A stretch of 64,000 bases of DNA from Luteibacter pinisoli (GCF_006385595.1 NZ_CP041046.1:124001-188000), one strand, 5' to 3'. Positions 51,492 through 62,174 are shown, numbered from the stretch's first letter. Notes: a model not told the origin generated them from the sequence alone. Made by a program: numbers and translations.

Positions 51492-53150
51492 TCAGCGCAT
51501 GGCGCGCTCACCTTCGACGCTCCATGCCTCGGCGGACGCATCGGCGAGCGGCGCCTCCACGAAGGCGCACGACGTCTCGCGCGCCGTGCCTTCCGGGAGG
51601 CGACCGTCCAGAAGGTACGCGACGGCGGCGCGCTCGATGCACGGCGTCGCCGAGTGCCCGAGCAGTCCGTGTCGCCCCGTGCCCGTCGCGACGACGAGGC
51701 GGCTCGCGGGGTAGCGCCGAAGGAGGGCACGGGCGCCGGCAAGCGGCGTGGCGATATCGTGCTCGGCCTGGATCATCACGAACGATCCCAGCGCGTCCAG
51801 CATCGCGAAGTCTGGCGCCCTCGACACACGGCGTGGCCACGCGGCGCAGGTCAGCTGCCCGGTGATCTGAGAGCCATCGAGCAAGGGGTAGGTAAACGCA
51901 TCGCGGTCGGCACGCGCGCGGATCTTCGGCGTGACGGTTTCCCAGCGTTCGTCGTTGCACATCACCGCCTGGTTGACCGACTCACCGTACCGGTCGATGA
52001 ACGGCGACAGCTTGCGGAGCGCGCGCCCCCGGCCGGCACCCCCCGCTGGTACGTCGGTTCCGTGCTCGACAAGCTCGGCCGCCGCCTGGCGCATCGCGGT
52101 GTCGGTTCGTGGGTCGGGGCTGAATCGACGCATGCCGGCCTGTCGCGACAGCGCAGGCCAGCCTTGCCAGCCGCCCGCCTTCACCCAGCGATCCATCGTC
52201 AGGGTGGCGGCCAACGCGGCCGGTGTCGTCATCTGATCGTGCCAGGCGGGCCGGAGTGGGTCGGACAGGCTGCGCACGGCCCACGCGATGGCGTCCGCGT
52301 CGTCAGGCTGTCCGTAGCGGCTCGCCTCGCGCTGCACGGGCGCGAGCACGTCGCGTTCGAACGCGGCCTGCTCGGCATCGCTGGTCAGGTACATGCCCGT
52401 GCGGTAGCTACCGGTGAACATGAAGGTCGAGTCGAGCAGCATCCGCCCTATCCGTGTCGGAAAGAACGCCGCATAGGTCGCCCCTACGCGGCCCCCATAC
52501 GAGATACCGTAGAAGTGCAGTACCGGGTCGCCGAGCGATGCGCGCACGGCGTCCATGTCGCGCACATGCTGCTCGGTGCTGAGGTACGGTGCTTCCGCGG
52601 GCTTCGAGCACGCGTGGGCCAGGGCCGTGGCGTCCGCCAGCGCGCGCGACCAGTTGGCATCGTCGCGATGCGTCGGCAGGAAGGCGATCGTCGGCGTGGG
52701 CACGCTGCATTCAAACGTCCACCCGCCTTTTAGTCCACGCGGGATGACAGCGATGAAGTCGTAGCGATCGGCGAGGCGGCGCTTGTCGCCGTGCACGGGA
52801 TCGCCCGCGTCGACCTCGCTAAACGCATCGGCCATGGAGGCGACGTAGGCGGCTGGTTGGCCGCCCGGGCCGCCGATATTGACGAAGATGGCACCCCTGC
52901 GTTCGCCGGGCCGTGCCGCGGCGATCCGCACGACGCGTACATCGATAGTGCGCCCATCGGGGCGCATGTGATCCAGCGGCATCGGTACGCGGCCACAGTG
53001 CAGGCGTGCGCCGAGGCCAGGCCAGTCTCCGGTGAGCGACGCGGGGCAGGCCGCCCACGTGATGGGCGCCATGGCAGGCACCGCGTGCGTGGGTGCACAG
53101 GGAAGTGCCATGGCGATGGCCACGGCAACAGGCAGGAGCATGGTTCGCAT
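51492..53150 (-). CDS. Secreted S33/TAP-like serine hydrolase, paralogue 2
   Basis: 552 aa. Signal peptide MRTMLLPVAVAIAMALPCAPTHA. Same architecture as its neighbours: FVNIGGPGGQP oxyanion loop, GISYGGR nucleophile, VMCNDERW cap segment, IQAEHDIATPL acid and TGRHGLLGHS catalytic His region, ending with a Cys-bounded CIERAAVAYLLDG helix. Tandem duplicate: 17 bases after paralogue 3, so cotranscribed. Predicted exopeptidase releasing di- or tripeptides outside the cytoplasm. Confidence 0.87.
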   Translation of the reverse strand: MRTMLLPVAVAIAMALPCAPTHAVPAMAPITWAACPASLTGDWPGLGARLHCGRVPMPLDHMRPDGRTIDVRVVRIAAARPGERRGAIFVNIGGPGGQPAAYVASMADAFSEVDAGDPVHGDKRRLADRYDFIAVIPRGLKGGWTFECSVPTPTIAFLPTHRDDANWSRALADATALAHACSKPAEAPYLSTEQHVRDMDAVRASLGDPVLHFYGISYGGRVGATYAAFFPTRIGRMLLDSTFMFTGSYRTGMYLTSDAEQAAFERDVLAPVQREASRYGQPDDADAIAWAVRSLSDPLRPAWHDQMTTPAALAATLTMDRWVKAGGWQGWPALSRQAGMRRFSPDPRTDTAMRQAAAELVEHGTDVPAGGAGRGRALRKLSPFIDRYGESVNQAVMCNDERWETVTPKIRARADRDAFTYPLLDGSQITGQLTCAAWPRRVSRAPDFAMLDALGSFVMIQAEHDIATPLAGARALLRRYPASRLVVATGTGRHGLLGHSATPCIERAAVAYLLDGRLPEGTARETSCAFVEAPLADASAEAWSVEGERAMR

Positions 53151-53167
53151 GATCGTTCCCTGATCGG

Positions 53168-54838
53168 TCAGATTTCGTCGTGCGGCGCGGCCGCCGGCGT
53201 CGTTGGTGTCGTGGTCGTCGTGGTGTGCGGCAACGCGGACACCGGGCTCTCCGTTGCGCCGCCGCAGTGCAACTCGCCCGAGGGGCTATCGGGCAGCGTG
53301 CCGTCGAGGAGGTAACGCGAGGCCGTGCGCTCGATGCACGAGGACGTGGTGAAGTTGAACAGGCCATGCACGGCGGAGCGGCGTGCGACCAGCAGGGTGG
53401 CGTTTGCATAGCGCGCGAGCAGGGCGCGTGCGCCTTCGATGGGCGTGACCAGGTCATGCTCGGCCTGCAGGAGCAGGAAGCGCGGTGCGTCCCCGACGGT
53501 GTCGAGGTTGGGCACGCGGGCGCGCGGATGCGGCCAGCGGGCACAGACCAGCTCCTCGAGGATCTCTTCGCCATCGGAGTGCAGGTCGCGGGCGGCGTTG
53601 CGCACGGCATGCTCGCGGATCGCCACGTCATTCGCCGACCATGCATCGTCGTTGCAGCCGACCGCGCGGCGCACCGAGTCGCCATCCTGCCCGGCCCCGA
53701 ATTCAGGGCCGGTGCGTACCGGTGCGAAATAGCGGTCGGCCAGCTGCAGCGCCGCCCAGCGGATCGCGCCGTTCAACGAAGGATCGCTGCTGAAGACCTG
53801 GCGACGGATACGCCCCTCAAGCTGTGTGCGCGAGCCAGGATCGCTCGCACGCATCCAGTCGGCCAGCCACAGTGCAGCAGCGACGCGCGGCGGGGTATCG
53901 AGATACGGATGCCACGCCTCGCGTGCGCGGCCGGGAAGATCCTGAAGCGAGGTGGCGATGGCGGCGGAATCCGCCGGCAGGCCATAGCGCGTGGGGTCGG
54001 CGACGATGGGCGCCAGCACGCGCTGGAAATCCTTGCGCAGCGCCGCGCGCATCAGTTCCCCGGCTTCGAGGAAGCCCTGCGTGAAGCGCATGCTCGAATC
54101 GAGCAGCATCCGGCCGACGTGGGTAGGGTAGGTCGCGGCATACCACGCGCCGACGCGCCCGCCGTAGGAGATACCGTAGAGGTGCAGCTTGTCGTCGCCG
54201 AGCGAGCGGCGCACGGCGTCCATGTCGTGTACGTGCTGCTCGGTGTTGATGTAGCGCGCTTCGGGTGGCGCCGCGCAGGTGCGTGCCTGTGCCGTCGCTT
54301 CGTCCAGTACGAGGTTCCAGTTGGCGTCATCGAGATGGCTGGGCAGGAAGGCGAAGCGTGGCGGCAAGCCGGTAAGGCAACGATAGACATGGCCGCCTTC
54401 GAGCCCGCGCGGGATCACGGCGACCAGGTCGAAGCGTTCAGCCAGGCGCACCTTGTCGGCGGTATCGGCATCGAACGGGTCCTCGCGACTCCACGTGGCG
54501 GCGATGGAGCGGACCAGGCGTGCCGGGTTACTCCCCGGTCCGCCTACGTTGACGAAGATGGCGCCCTCGCGCAGGTCGGGACGCATGGCGCGTGCGCGAA
54601 CCACGCCGACGTCGATGCTGCGACCGTCCGGCTGGATATGGTCCAGTGGGGCACGAAACGTGCCGCATTCAAGGCGGGTGGTGAGGTGTGCGGGGATATC
54701 GCCGACCAACTGCGCATCGCAGGGTCCCCAGACTATGGCGGCGCTTTGCGCCGCGAGCGCGGGTGTGGCGTGGAAGAGGGGCAGGCAAAGCGCGGCGAGC
54801 TTGCCCGACCCTTTGGCAACGCGGCGGATCGTGGGCAT
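53168..54838 (-). CDS. Secreted S33/TAP-like serine hydrolase, paralogue 3
   Basis: 556 aa from ATG 54838. Signal peptide ending near PALAAQS. FVNVGGPGSNP, nucleophile GISYGGR, GCNDDAW cap, LQAEHDLVTPI acid, and SAVHGLFNF at the catalytic His. Distinct C-terminal tail rich in Thr and Pro, absent from paralogues 1 and 2. First gene of the triplet; a palindrome lies just upstream at 54862-54880. Confidence 0.87.
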   Translation of the reverse strand: MPTIRRVAKGSGKLAALCLPLFHATPALAAQSAAIVWGPCDAQLVGDIPAHLTTRLECGTFRAPLDHIQPDGRSIDVGVVRARAMRPDLREGAIFVNVGGPGSNPARLVRSIAATWSREDPFDADTADKVRLAERFDLVAVIPRGLEGGHVYRCLTGLPPRFAFLPSHLDDANWNLVLDEATAQARTCAAPPEARYINTEQHVHDMDAVRRSLGDDKLHLYGISYGGRVGAWYAATYPTHVGRMLLDSSMRFTQGFLEAGELMRAALRKDFQRVLAPIVADPTRYGLPADSAAIATSLQDLPGRAREAWHPYLDTPPRVAAALWLADWMRASDPGSRTQLEGRIRRQVFSSDPSLNGAIRWAALQLADRYFAPVRTGPEFGAGQDGDSVRRAVGCNDDAWSANDVAIREHAVRNAARDLHSDGEEILEELVCARWPHPRARVPNLDTVGDAPRFLLLQAEHDLVTPIEGARALLARYANATLLVARRSAVHGLFNFTTSSCIERTASRYLLDGTLPDSPSGELHCGGATESPVSALPHTTTTTTPTTPAAAPHDEI

Positions 54839-54861
54839 GCGGTGACTCCGATGGATGGGGT

Positions 54862-54880
54862 GCACACGTTAGGCGTGTGC
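54862..54880. promoter_or_regulatory. Palindrome upstream of the hydrolase triplet
   Basis: GCACACG-TTAGG-CGTGTGC, perfect 7-bp arms, 24 bases before the start of paralogue 3. The neighbouring GGGTGCAC motif also occurs in the 51418-51443 hairpin, so both could be sites of one regulator. Confidence 0.42.
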
Positions 54881-54950
54881 GCATCGGGGTCGTATCGGGG
54901 TTTTGCTCGGAGTTGCTAAGGCAATGCCAGTGCCTGGTGTGGGCGGATGG

Positions 54951-55727
54951 TCAGGCCATGTGCCAGCCGTGACTGACAAGCAGCGACTGGCCGGTGAGTG
55001 CGTTGGAGCCGAAGCCGGCGAGGAACAACGCCGTGTCGGCGATATCCTCGAGCGTGGTGAATTCGCCGTCCACGGTGTCCTTCAGCATCACGTCGCGGAT
55101 GACCGCCTCTTCGCTGATGCCCAGCTCCTTCGCCTGCTCGGGAATCTGCTTCTCCACCAGCGGCGTGCGCACGAAGCCGGGGCAGATGACGTTCGCGCGG
55201 ATGCCGTTCGCGGCGCCTTCCTTCGCGATGACGCGCGCCAGGCCAAGCAGGCCGTGCTTGGCAGCGACGTACGGCGCCTTGAACTTCGAGGCGACATGCG
55301 AGTGCGCCGAGCCCATCAGGATGATGGAACCGCCGCGCCCGGCAGCGATCATCTGGCGCATGGCGGCGCGCGTGGTCAGGAAGGCGCCGTCCATGTGGAT
55401 GGCCAGCATGCGCTTCCAGTCGGCGTAGGAGAGATCGACGATCGGAGAGATGATCTGGATGCCGGCGTTGCTGACGAGGATGTCGACCGGGCCGAGTTCA
55501 CGCGCCGTCTGGGCGAAACCTTCCTCGACCTGGTCCTCGTCCGTGACGTCCATGGCCAGGCCGATGGCATCGGGGCCCATGCTTCGTGCGGCGTCGCGCG
55601 CCTTGTCGGCGGCGATATCGGCCACCGCCACCTTTGCGCCCGCGTCCGCATAGGCCTGGGCGATGGCGCGGCCGATGCCACTGGCCGCACCCGTCACCAA
55701 CGCGACCTTCCCACTCAGATCCTGCAT
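54951..55727 (-). CDS. 3-hydroxybutyrate dehydrogenase-type SDR
   Basis: 258 aa from ATG 55727 (MQDLSGKVALVTGAASGIG). Classical SDR with TGAASGIG cofactor loop, SNAG, catalytic Ser in ILMGSAHSHVAS and YVAAK. The C-terminal LTGQSLLVSHGWHMA is typical of D-beta-hydroxybutyrate dehydrogenases, which interconvert 3-hydroxybutyrate and acetoacetate with NAD, in polyhydroxybutyrate turnover. No other PHB genes nearby, so the substrate is probable rather than certain. 24 bases after the GH3 gene, same strand. Confidence 0.85.
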   Translation of the reverse strand: MQDLSGKVALVTGAASGIGRAIAQAYADAGAKVAVADIAADKARDAARSMGPDAIGLAMDVTDEDQVEEGFAQTARELGPVDILVSNAGIQIISPIVDLSYADWKRMLAIHMDGAFLTTRAAMRQMIAAGRGGSIILMGSAHSHVASKFKAPYVAAKHGLLGLARVIAKEGAANGIRANVICPGFVRTPLVEKQIPEQAKELGISEEAVIRDVMLKDTVDGEFTTLEDIADTALFLAGFGSNALTGQSLLVSHGWHMA

Positions 55728-55751
55728 GGCCAAGCTCCGCTTACCGGCCCG

Positions 55752-57929
55752 TCAGGCCTTGTTGAGGACGAACGACGCCGCTTCGCCCTGTGCGGACGAA
55801 CCCGCGATCCACACATCGAACGTACCCGGCTCGGCCTCGAAGGTCACGCCGTCACGATGGGTGAAGGCGAGATCCGCACGGGTGAGTTCGAACGACACCT
55901 CTTCCGACGCACCGGCCGCGAGGAGGATCTTGCGGAACGCCTTGAGCTCTCGCACCGGGCGCACGCGGCTGGCCACGCGGTCGTGGATGTACAGCTGAAC
56001 CACTTCTTCGCCGGGCAGCGTGCCGGTGTTGGTCACGGTGGCGGTGATGACGATGGTGTCGTTCCAGCCGGCCTGCGCGTTCACCACGGGCGGCGTGTAG
56101 CCGAACGTGGTGTAGCTCAACCCGTGGCCGAACGGGTACAGCGCTTCGAACGTCACTTCGCGATAGCGCGCCTTGAACGCCGGCGGCTGGTCGGCGAGTT
56201 CCGGGCGGCCGGTGCGCGGGTGGTTATAGAAGAACGGCTGCTGGCCGCTGTCCTGCGGGAAGCTCACCGGCAGGCGGCCTGCCGGGTTGTAGTCGCCGAA
56301 CACGACGTCGGCGATCGCCGGACCGGTCTGGCTGCCGAGGAACCAGGTGACGAGGATGGCGCTGGCCTCGCGCACGGCGCCGGTGAGCGCCAGCGCACGG
56401 CCGTTTTTCAGCAGCACGACGACCGGCGTGCCCGTCGCGACGACGGCCTCGGCGAGGGCCTGCTGCGCCGGCGGCACGATGATCTGCGTGCGTGCCTGGG
56501 CTTCGCCGGAATAGGTCTGCGGTTCGCCGATGGCGAGAAGCACCACGTCGGCGCGCTTTGCGGCGGCGACGGCCGCGTCGATGCCACCCTCGATGGGCGC
56601 TTCGAAATCGCTGCCGGCGACGATCTCCAGCGAGGCCGGATCGGCCAGCGCGGCACGCAGGCCGGTGTCGATGCTGACGTGGCGCTGCTTGTCGCCGAAC
56701 AGCGTCCAGCAGCCTTCCAGGTTGTCCACGTCGGCGCCGAACGGGCCGATCAGCGCGATCTTCTGGCCTGCCTTCTTCAGCGGGAGCACGCCATCGTTCT
56801 TCAGCATGACGATGGAACGGCGCGCGGCGTCGCGCGCGAGCTCGGCGTGTTCGGCGTTCTTCGAGGTGTCGGCTTCCGCCGCTGCGTCGAGCGAGCGGTA
56901 CGGATTGTCGAACAGGCCGATGGCTTCCTTCACGGTGAGGACGCGGCGCACGCCTTCGTCGAGCACGTCCATCGATACATCGCCGCTTTCGACCAGGCCA
57001 GGCAGGCTGGCGGCGTAGAAGCCACTCTGCATGCTCATGTCGACGCCGGCGATGAAGGCCAGCCGCGAGGCATCGCGCTCGTCTTCGGCGAAGCCATGCG
57101 CGATCAGTTCCATGTCCGCCGTGTAATCGGAGACGACGAAGCCGTTGAAGCCCCACTCGCCACGCAGGATGTCGGTCATCAGTTCGCGGTTGGCCGAGGC
57201 GGGCACGCCGTTGATGTCGTTGAACGCGCTCATCAGGGTCAGCGCACCGGCATCGATCGCGGCCTTGAAGGGCGGCAGGTGCACGTCGCGCAGCGTCTGC
57301 GGCGCGATGTCCACCTGGTTGTATTCCATGCCGCCCATCACCGCACCATAGGCGGCGAAGTGCTTCGGCGTTGCCAGCAGGGAGTCTGCTGCCGTCAGGT
57401 CGTTGCCCTGGAAACCACGCACGCGTGCTGCGGCAAATGCACAGCCAAGCACGACGTCTTCGCCCGCACCTTCGGCAACGCGGCCCCAGCGCTGGTCGCG
57501 CGCGATGTCCACGGCGGGCGCGAAGGTCCAGTGGATGCCGGCGGCAGTGGCTTCCACCGCCGTGGCCCGCGCCGTGCGCTCGGCGAGGTCAGGCTCGAAC
57601 GTCGAGGCTTCGCCGAGCGGGATCGGGAACACGGTACGCATACCGTGGATGACGTCCGAGCCGAAGATCAGCGGGATGCCCAGGCGGCTTTCTTCCACGG
57701 CCACGCGCTGCGCCTCGCGGCCCTCCGCCGCGCCCACGCCATTGAACAGCGAGCCGACCCGACCGGCACGAACCTGATCGAGGACCTCGGCCGCGCCGCG
57801 GGCGTTGGCTTCGGGGTTGATGTCCGGGGCGAACGGGCGGACGGCATCGGCGAAGACGCCGAGCTGGCCAACCTTTTCCTCCACGGTCATGCGGGCGATC
57901 AGGGCTTCGATGCGGGGACTGCGGGTCAT
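55752..57929 (-). CDS. Beta-glucosidase-like glycoside hydrolase family 3
   Basis: 725 aa. GH3 N-terminal TIM barrel (residues 1-330) with KHFAAYG and the nucleophile Asp in VVSDYTADMEL, a C-terminal alpha/beta sandwich (about 370-590) and a fibronectin III-like domain (about 620-725). No signal peptide, unlike E. coli BglX, so it is probably cytoplasmic or leaves by another route. Removes terminal beta-glucosyl or similar residues from oligosaccharides. Two GTAA/TTAC palindromes lie about 90-110 bases upstream. Confidence 0.92.
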   Translation of the reverse strand: MTRSPRIEALIARMTVEEKVGQLGVFADAVRPFAPDINPEANARGAAEVLDQVRAGRVGSLFNGVGAAEGREAQRVAVEESRLGIPLIFGSDVIHGMRTVFPIPLGEASTFEPDLAERTARATAVEATAAGIHWTFAPAVDIARDQRWGRVAEGAGEDVVLGCAFAAARVRGFQGNDLTAADSLLATPKHFAAYGAVMGGMEYNQVDIAPQTLRDVHLPPFKAAIDAGALTLMSAFNDINGVPASANRELMTDILRGEWGFNGFVVSDYTADMELIAHGFAEDERDASRLAFIAGVDMSMQSGFYAASLPGLVESGDVSMDVLDEGVRRVLTVKEAIGLFDNPYRSLDAAAEADTSKNAEHAELARDAARRSIVMLKNDGVLPLKKAGQKIALIGPFGADVDNLEGCWTLFGDKQRHVSIDTGLRAALADPASLEIVAGSDFEAPIEGGIDAAVAAAKRADVVLLAIGEPQTYSGEAQARTQIIVPPAQQALAEAVVATGTPVVVLLKNGRALALTGAVREASAILVTWFLGSQTGPAIADVVFGDYNPAGRLPVSFPQDSGQQPFFYNHPRTGRPELADQPPAFKARYREVTFEALYPFGHGLSYTTFGYTPPVVNAQAGWNDTIVITATVTNTGTLPGEEVVQLYIHDRVASRVRPVRELKAFRKILLAAGASEEVSFELTRADLAFTHRDGVTFEAEPGTFDVWIAGSSAQGEAASFVLNKA

Positions 57930-58014
57930 GGGCTTGCCTTAGGGGAATGGCATCGGGCGCCCGACGGACGCCACGGCCGAGAAGGATACTGGCATCCGGC
58001 CCCCAAGTGGGCAC

Positions 58015-58042
58015 GTAAATGACGTTACACGTAAACGATTAC
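58015..58042. promoter_or_regulatory. Tandem palindromes upstream of the GH3 gene
   Basis: GTAA-ATGACG-TTAC (58015-58028) and GTAA-ACGA-TTAC (58031-58042), centres 15 bases apart, in an AT-enriched patch overlapping the 3' end of the kinase-like gene. Similar to LacI-family half-sites; a repressor acting on the GH3 promoter is plausible. Confidence 0.42.
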
Positions 58043-58771
58043 GCCATTGGCGCCCATGGCTGCAAAGCCCTTGCGCATCGCGCCGATGGCGGCGCCCGTG
58101 GTGGCCAGCTTGCGGCCGAAAAGCCGGCCGGTGCGTTCCAGGAACGAGAGCTTCCGCGCAATGCGGTGCACTTCCACCACCACCTGGGGCGCCAGGCCGC
58201 TGGCTTCCTCACGGATGAGCCCGGAGAGCACGTCCATGCGGCCCACGTAATAGCGGCTGATACCGGTGGTGAACATCACCCAGTCGCGCGCCTGGGCCTG
58301 CGCCAGGCTCATGATTTCACTGGGGTCTTCTTCGAAATCGATGAAACCCACGCCGTGCTCGCCCACGGTGATGTTGCGGGCGAAGGCCTGGCCCAGGTAA
58401 CCGCCGTGGCGGTGCAGTTCGCCGATGGCGTGGGCGGTCTGGCGGACAAGGATGTCGGCATCGTTGGCGCGGGGCAGGCGCTTCAGGCGGTGCGCCAGGG
58501 TCGGGCCCATGTCGCTGAGGATGAGGCTGCGCGGGCCTTCGCCGAGGATGCGCGGGACCGGCGCGCCGCAGGCACGGAGGGCTTCGATACGCCGCGACTC
58601 GATGCGCTTGGCCTCTTCGCCCGTGCGCCGGGGCGGTGAGCGCAGGGCATTCAGGTCGAGCCGCGCCGCAAGCCTGTTCCACAGGCGGACGAGGGCAGGC
58701 CGAAGCCAGCTTTCGGGCTCGTAGCGCTTGAGCCAGGCGGTGCGGCCGCCGAGGGAGAACTGTTGAACCAT
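58025..58771 (-). CDS. Kinase-like protein (Bud32/WaaP-type fold)
   Basis: 248 aa from ATG 58771. Protein-kinase-like fold: Lys-rich start WLKRYEPESW, a hinge region SLILSDMGPTLA, the catalytic-loop analogue HRHGGYLGQAFARNI, and FIDFEEDP in place of DFG. Resembles lipopolysaccharide core kinases and Bud32-like small kinases of gamma-proteobacteria. The acceptor is unknown, possibly a lipid A or core sugar. No signal peptide; inner-face enzyme expected. Confidence 0.75.
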   Translation of the reverse strand: MVQQFSLGGRTAWLKRYEPESWLRPALVRLWNRLAARLDLNALRSPPRRTGEEAKRIESRRIEALRACGAPVPRILGEGPRSLILSDMGPTLAHRLKRLPRANDADILVRQTAHAIGELHRHGGYLGQAFARNITVGEHGVGFIDFEEDPSEIMSLAQAQARDWVMFTTGISRYYVGRMDVLSGLIREEASGLAPQVVVEVHRIARKLSFLERTGRLFGRKLATTGAAIGAMRKGFAAMGANGVIVYV

Positions 58772-58879
58772 GAGCAAACTCCATAAAACACCGCAGCCCC
58801 TTCGGGCTACGTCTCCCCCCGTAAGCTAATTGTAAGCTTTGTAGTACAGCTATTCGACCATCCGTCGGTATACGCTTTG

Positions 58880-58974
58880 AAATCCATAAGGATTTCGTTA
58901 ACAAACAGGTCGTTACCGGCAGCCAATGAGCTGATTCGGCAAGAGTGGCCAGGGAGCTGTCGCACGCCGTTTGC
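58880..58974 (+). promoter_or_regulatory. Candidate enhancer palindrome and sigma-54-like promoter of the ABC operon
   Basis: AAATCC-ATAA-GGATTT (58880-58895) is a perfect palindrome. About 70 bases downstream, TCGCACG-CCGT-TTGC (58960-58974) has the -24/-12 spacing (ten bases between the dinucleotides) but has CG in place of the near-invariant GG. A start near 58986 would put the palindrome at about -98. The NtrC-type regulator of this operon could bind it. Weak because of the -24 mismatch. Confidence 0.3.
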
Positions 58975-59047
58975 GCCACCACGACACAGGCCTATCGTCG
59001 CAAGGCAGGCCAATCCCCCTCTGGCCACTCCGCGACGAGGTGGCGCG

Positions 59048-59808
<761 letters not shown>

Positions 59809-59812
<4 letters not shown>

Positions 59813-62163
59813 GGCGCGTGTTCGCCGGTTCGTGGCGCACGCTCCACGCGCTGACCCGACAGCCAGGGTATTTCCTCCTTGCCGCGGCGACGCTGGCGCT
59901 CGGCGTGGGCACGTTCTTCGCGACGTTCGCCCTGGTCGATGCACTGCTGATGGCGCCGCCTGGCTTTACGCACCACGGGAGTGTCGTGCTGTACGGTGAA
60001 GTGGTCCGGCCCTCGTCGCCACGCAGCCTGTCCGCGACGCTGTACGACACCGTGGGCTTGCCCCGGGGCGTGCTTTCCCGTGGGCTGGCGCGCAGCGTGG
60101 AACGGGCCAGCGTGCGCAGCGGTGCCCATGCCAGCCTGCTGGTCATGCAGCGCATGGACGACGGTTTCCTGCCCACGCTGGGTGTCGTGCCGGCCGCGGG
60201 CGCGCTGACGCTGAAGCCGGGGGGCGGCGACGGCGTCATGCTCTCGTGGCGCCTCTGGCAGGCGTGGTTTGCTGGCGATCCCCACGTGGCGGGACGCGTG
60301 ATCACGGTCGATGGCCGGCCGCTGCGCATTGCGGGTGTGTTACCGGCGGCCTATCGGCTGTTCGACGACGTGGATGTCATCCTCCCCCTGCACGGCGTGC
60401 CTGGCGCGTCGGCCAGCGTGCCCAATTTCCTCGCGGTGGCACGACTGGCACCCGATGCGTCATCCGACGACCTGGTCGGGCGCCTGCGTGCCACCGCCGC
60501 GGCAAGCGACGGTGCGGCGCGGGCGGCGATGTTCGGGATCACGCCGATTGACGATGCGCTGACCGCCGCCGCCGCACCCACGGTGTGGTTCTTCCTCGGT
60601 TGTGCTGGCCTGGTGGTAGCCACCGCCTGCGGCAACCTCGCCAACCTGATGATGGCGCGCGCGTTGGGGCGCAGCCGTGAGACGGCGTTGCGACGCGCCC
60701 TTGGCGCCGGGTTCTGGCGATCGTGGGCGCCCGCTGCCGCGGAAGCCGGGTTCATCGCTGTCGCCGGCGTGCTGGCGGGCACGGTGCTCGGCCATGCGCT
60801 GGTGACTGCGGGCGAGGCCTATATTCCCGATGCGTGGCGCGTTAATGCAGGGCCGATCGACATCCGCTGGCGCGTTTACCTTGCCAGCGCCGTCGTCGCG
60901 CTGTTCATGACCGTCGTCGCCGCGATCGGCGGTGGCCTGCGTGAGCCAGGGCGAGGCGGCCAGGAGCGGCAGGGCGCGGCGGCACGCGCCCGCGTAGCCT
61001 GGGTGCAGGTACAACTGGGCCTGGCTACGCTGTTGTTGTCGCTGTGCGTCGTCCGCGGCATGCAGACCTGGCGCCAGCAGGACGTCGCGCCAGGTTTCGA
61101 TCTCGACGGTGCGGCTGCCGCGCGCTTTCGTCCCGACCCGCTGCATTTCACTTCCGCGAAACCGGTGGCGCAGGCCATGGCGGCCATCGAGGCACGGCTG
61201 GCCGGGGAGCGGGGTGCGCTGCGTGCAGGCGTCACCACGCAGCTGCCCGTGGGCACGAACTTCAACGTCACCTTTGCCGCACCCGGCGGTGTGCCATTCG
61301 ACACGCAGTACGCGGTGCAGACGCCAGGTGCGCGTGCCGCGCTTGGCATGCATCTGGTCGCGGGTCGCGACCTGGCCACGAGCGATGCAGCGGGCGGACC
61401 CGCCGTGGTCGTGGTGAACCAGGCATTCCTCGCGCGGATTCCCGGCGCCACGCTGGGCAGCACGGTGCTCAAGGTATCGCGCAGCATGGGCACCCGATCA
61501 CTACGTATCGTCGGCATCGTCGCAAACACGCGCGATGCAGGGCCCGCTCTTCCACCGCGGCCGTGGGCCATCGTCCCCTTCGCCCAATTGCCGCCGGCCG
61601 AATTCGCCAGCTTTCGCAGCCTGCTCTCGTACTATCTGGTGGTTCACGCATCGAGCTACGTCGCGCTGGCAGGTATCGACCCGGGTGAAGCGCTGCGCGA
61701 TGTCGCGCCATGGCTGGCCATCGAACCACCACGACCCCTGGGTCGCGCGTGGAACGATGTACGCGCGGCGAGCCAGAGGGATACCTGGCTCGCCAGCCTG
61801 TTCGCTGGCGTGGGGCTCGGCCTGGGCCTGGTCGGCCTGTATTCCGCGCAGCGAATCCACGTGGCGTCGCGGCGTCGCGAACTGGCCCTGTGCGCCGCGG
61901 TCGGCGGCACCCCGCTGGACCTGCTCGGCCTTTGCCTTGCGCATGGCGTGGCGCGCGCCACCGTCGGCGTGATCCTTGGCCTCTCCGCCGCGCTCGCGTT
62001 CAACCTGTGGCCTCCCGCCGCGTTGGCCCAGGGCGCTCGCGTCGACCTGGATGCGGTATGCATCGTTGCCACGGTGATGCTCCTGCTCACGTCGGCGGTA
62101 TCGCTACCACCCGCGTTGCGCTCAGCCGCCATCCCGCCATCGCTCGTGCTGCGTGAGCAGTGA
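59809..62163 (+). CDS. FtsX/MacB-like ABC permease (ADOP-type, duplicated)
   Basis: 784 aa. An N-terminal membrane helix (about 20-45) is followed by a periplasmic MacB-PCD domain, then a first FtsX module (about 260-385) and a second periplasmic plus FtsX module at the C-terminus (about 650-784; the GVGLGLGLVGLYSAQRIHVASRRRELALCAAVGGT segment matches FtsX). Two FtsX halves in one chain, as in the ADOP family, so one subunit could suffice. Exports an unknown envelope substrate or peptide. Regulated together with the NtrC-type system that follows. Confidence 0.85.
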
Positions 62164-62174
62164 GGACGCCCACG

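Noticed and set aside
53180..54919. 579-codon + frame across S33 paralogue 3
   Set aside because: Shadow of the hydrolase gene; no domain, and the minus-strand product has signal peptide and catalytic motifs.
54903..58022. 1039-codon + frame opposite the dehydrogenase and GH3 genes
   Set aside because: Spans two unrelated genes and their gap, no domain, composition of a shadow frame.
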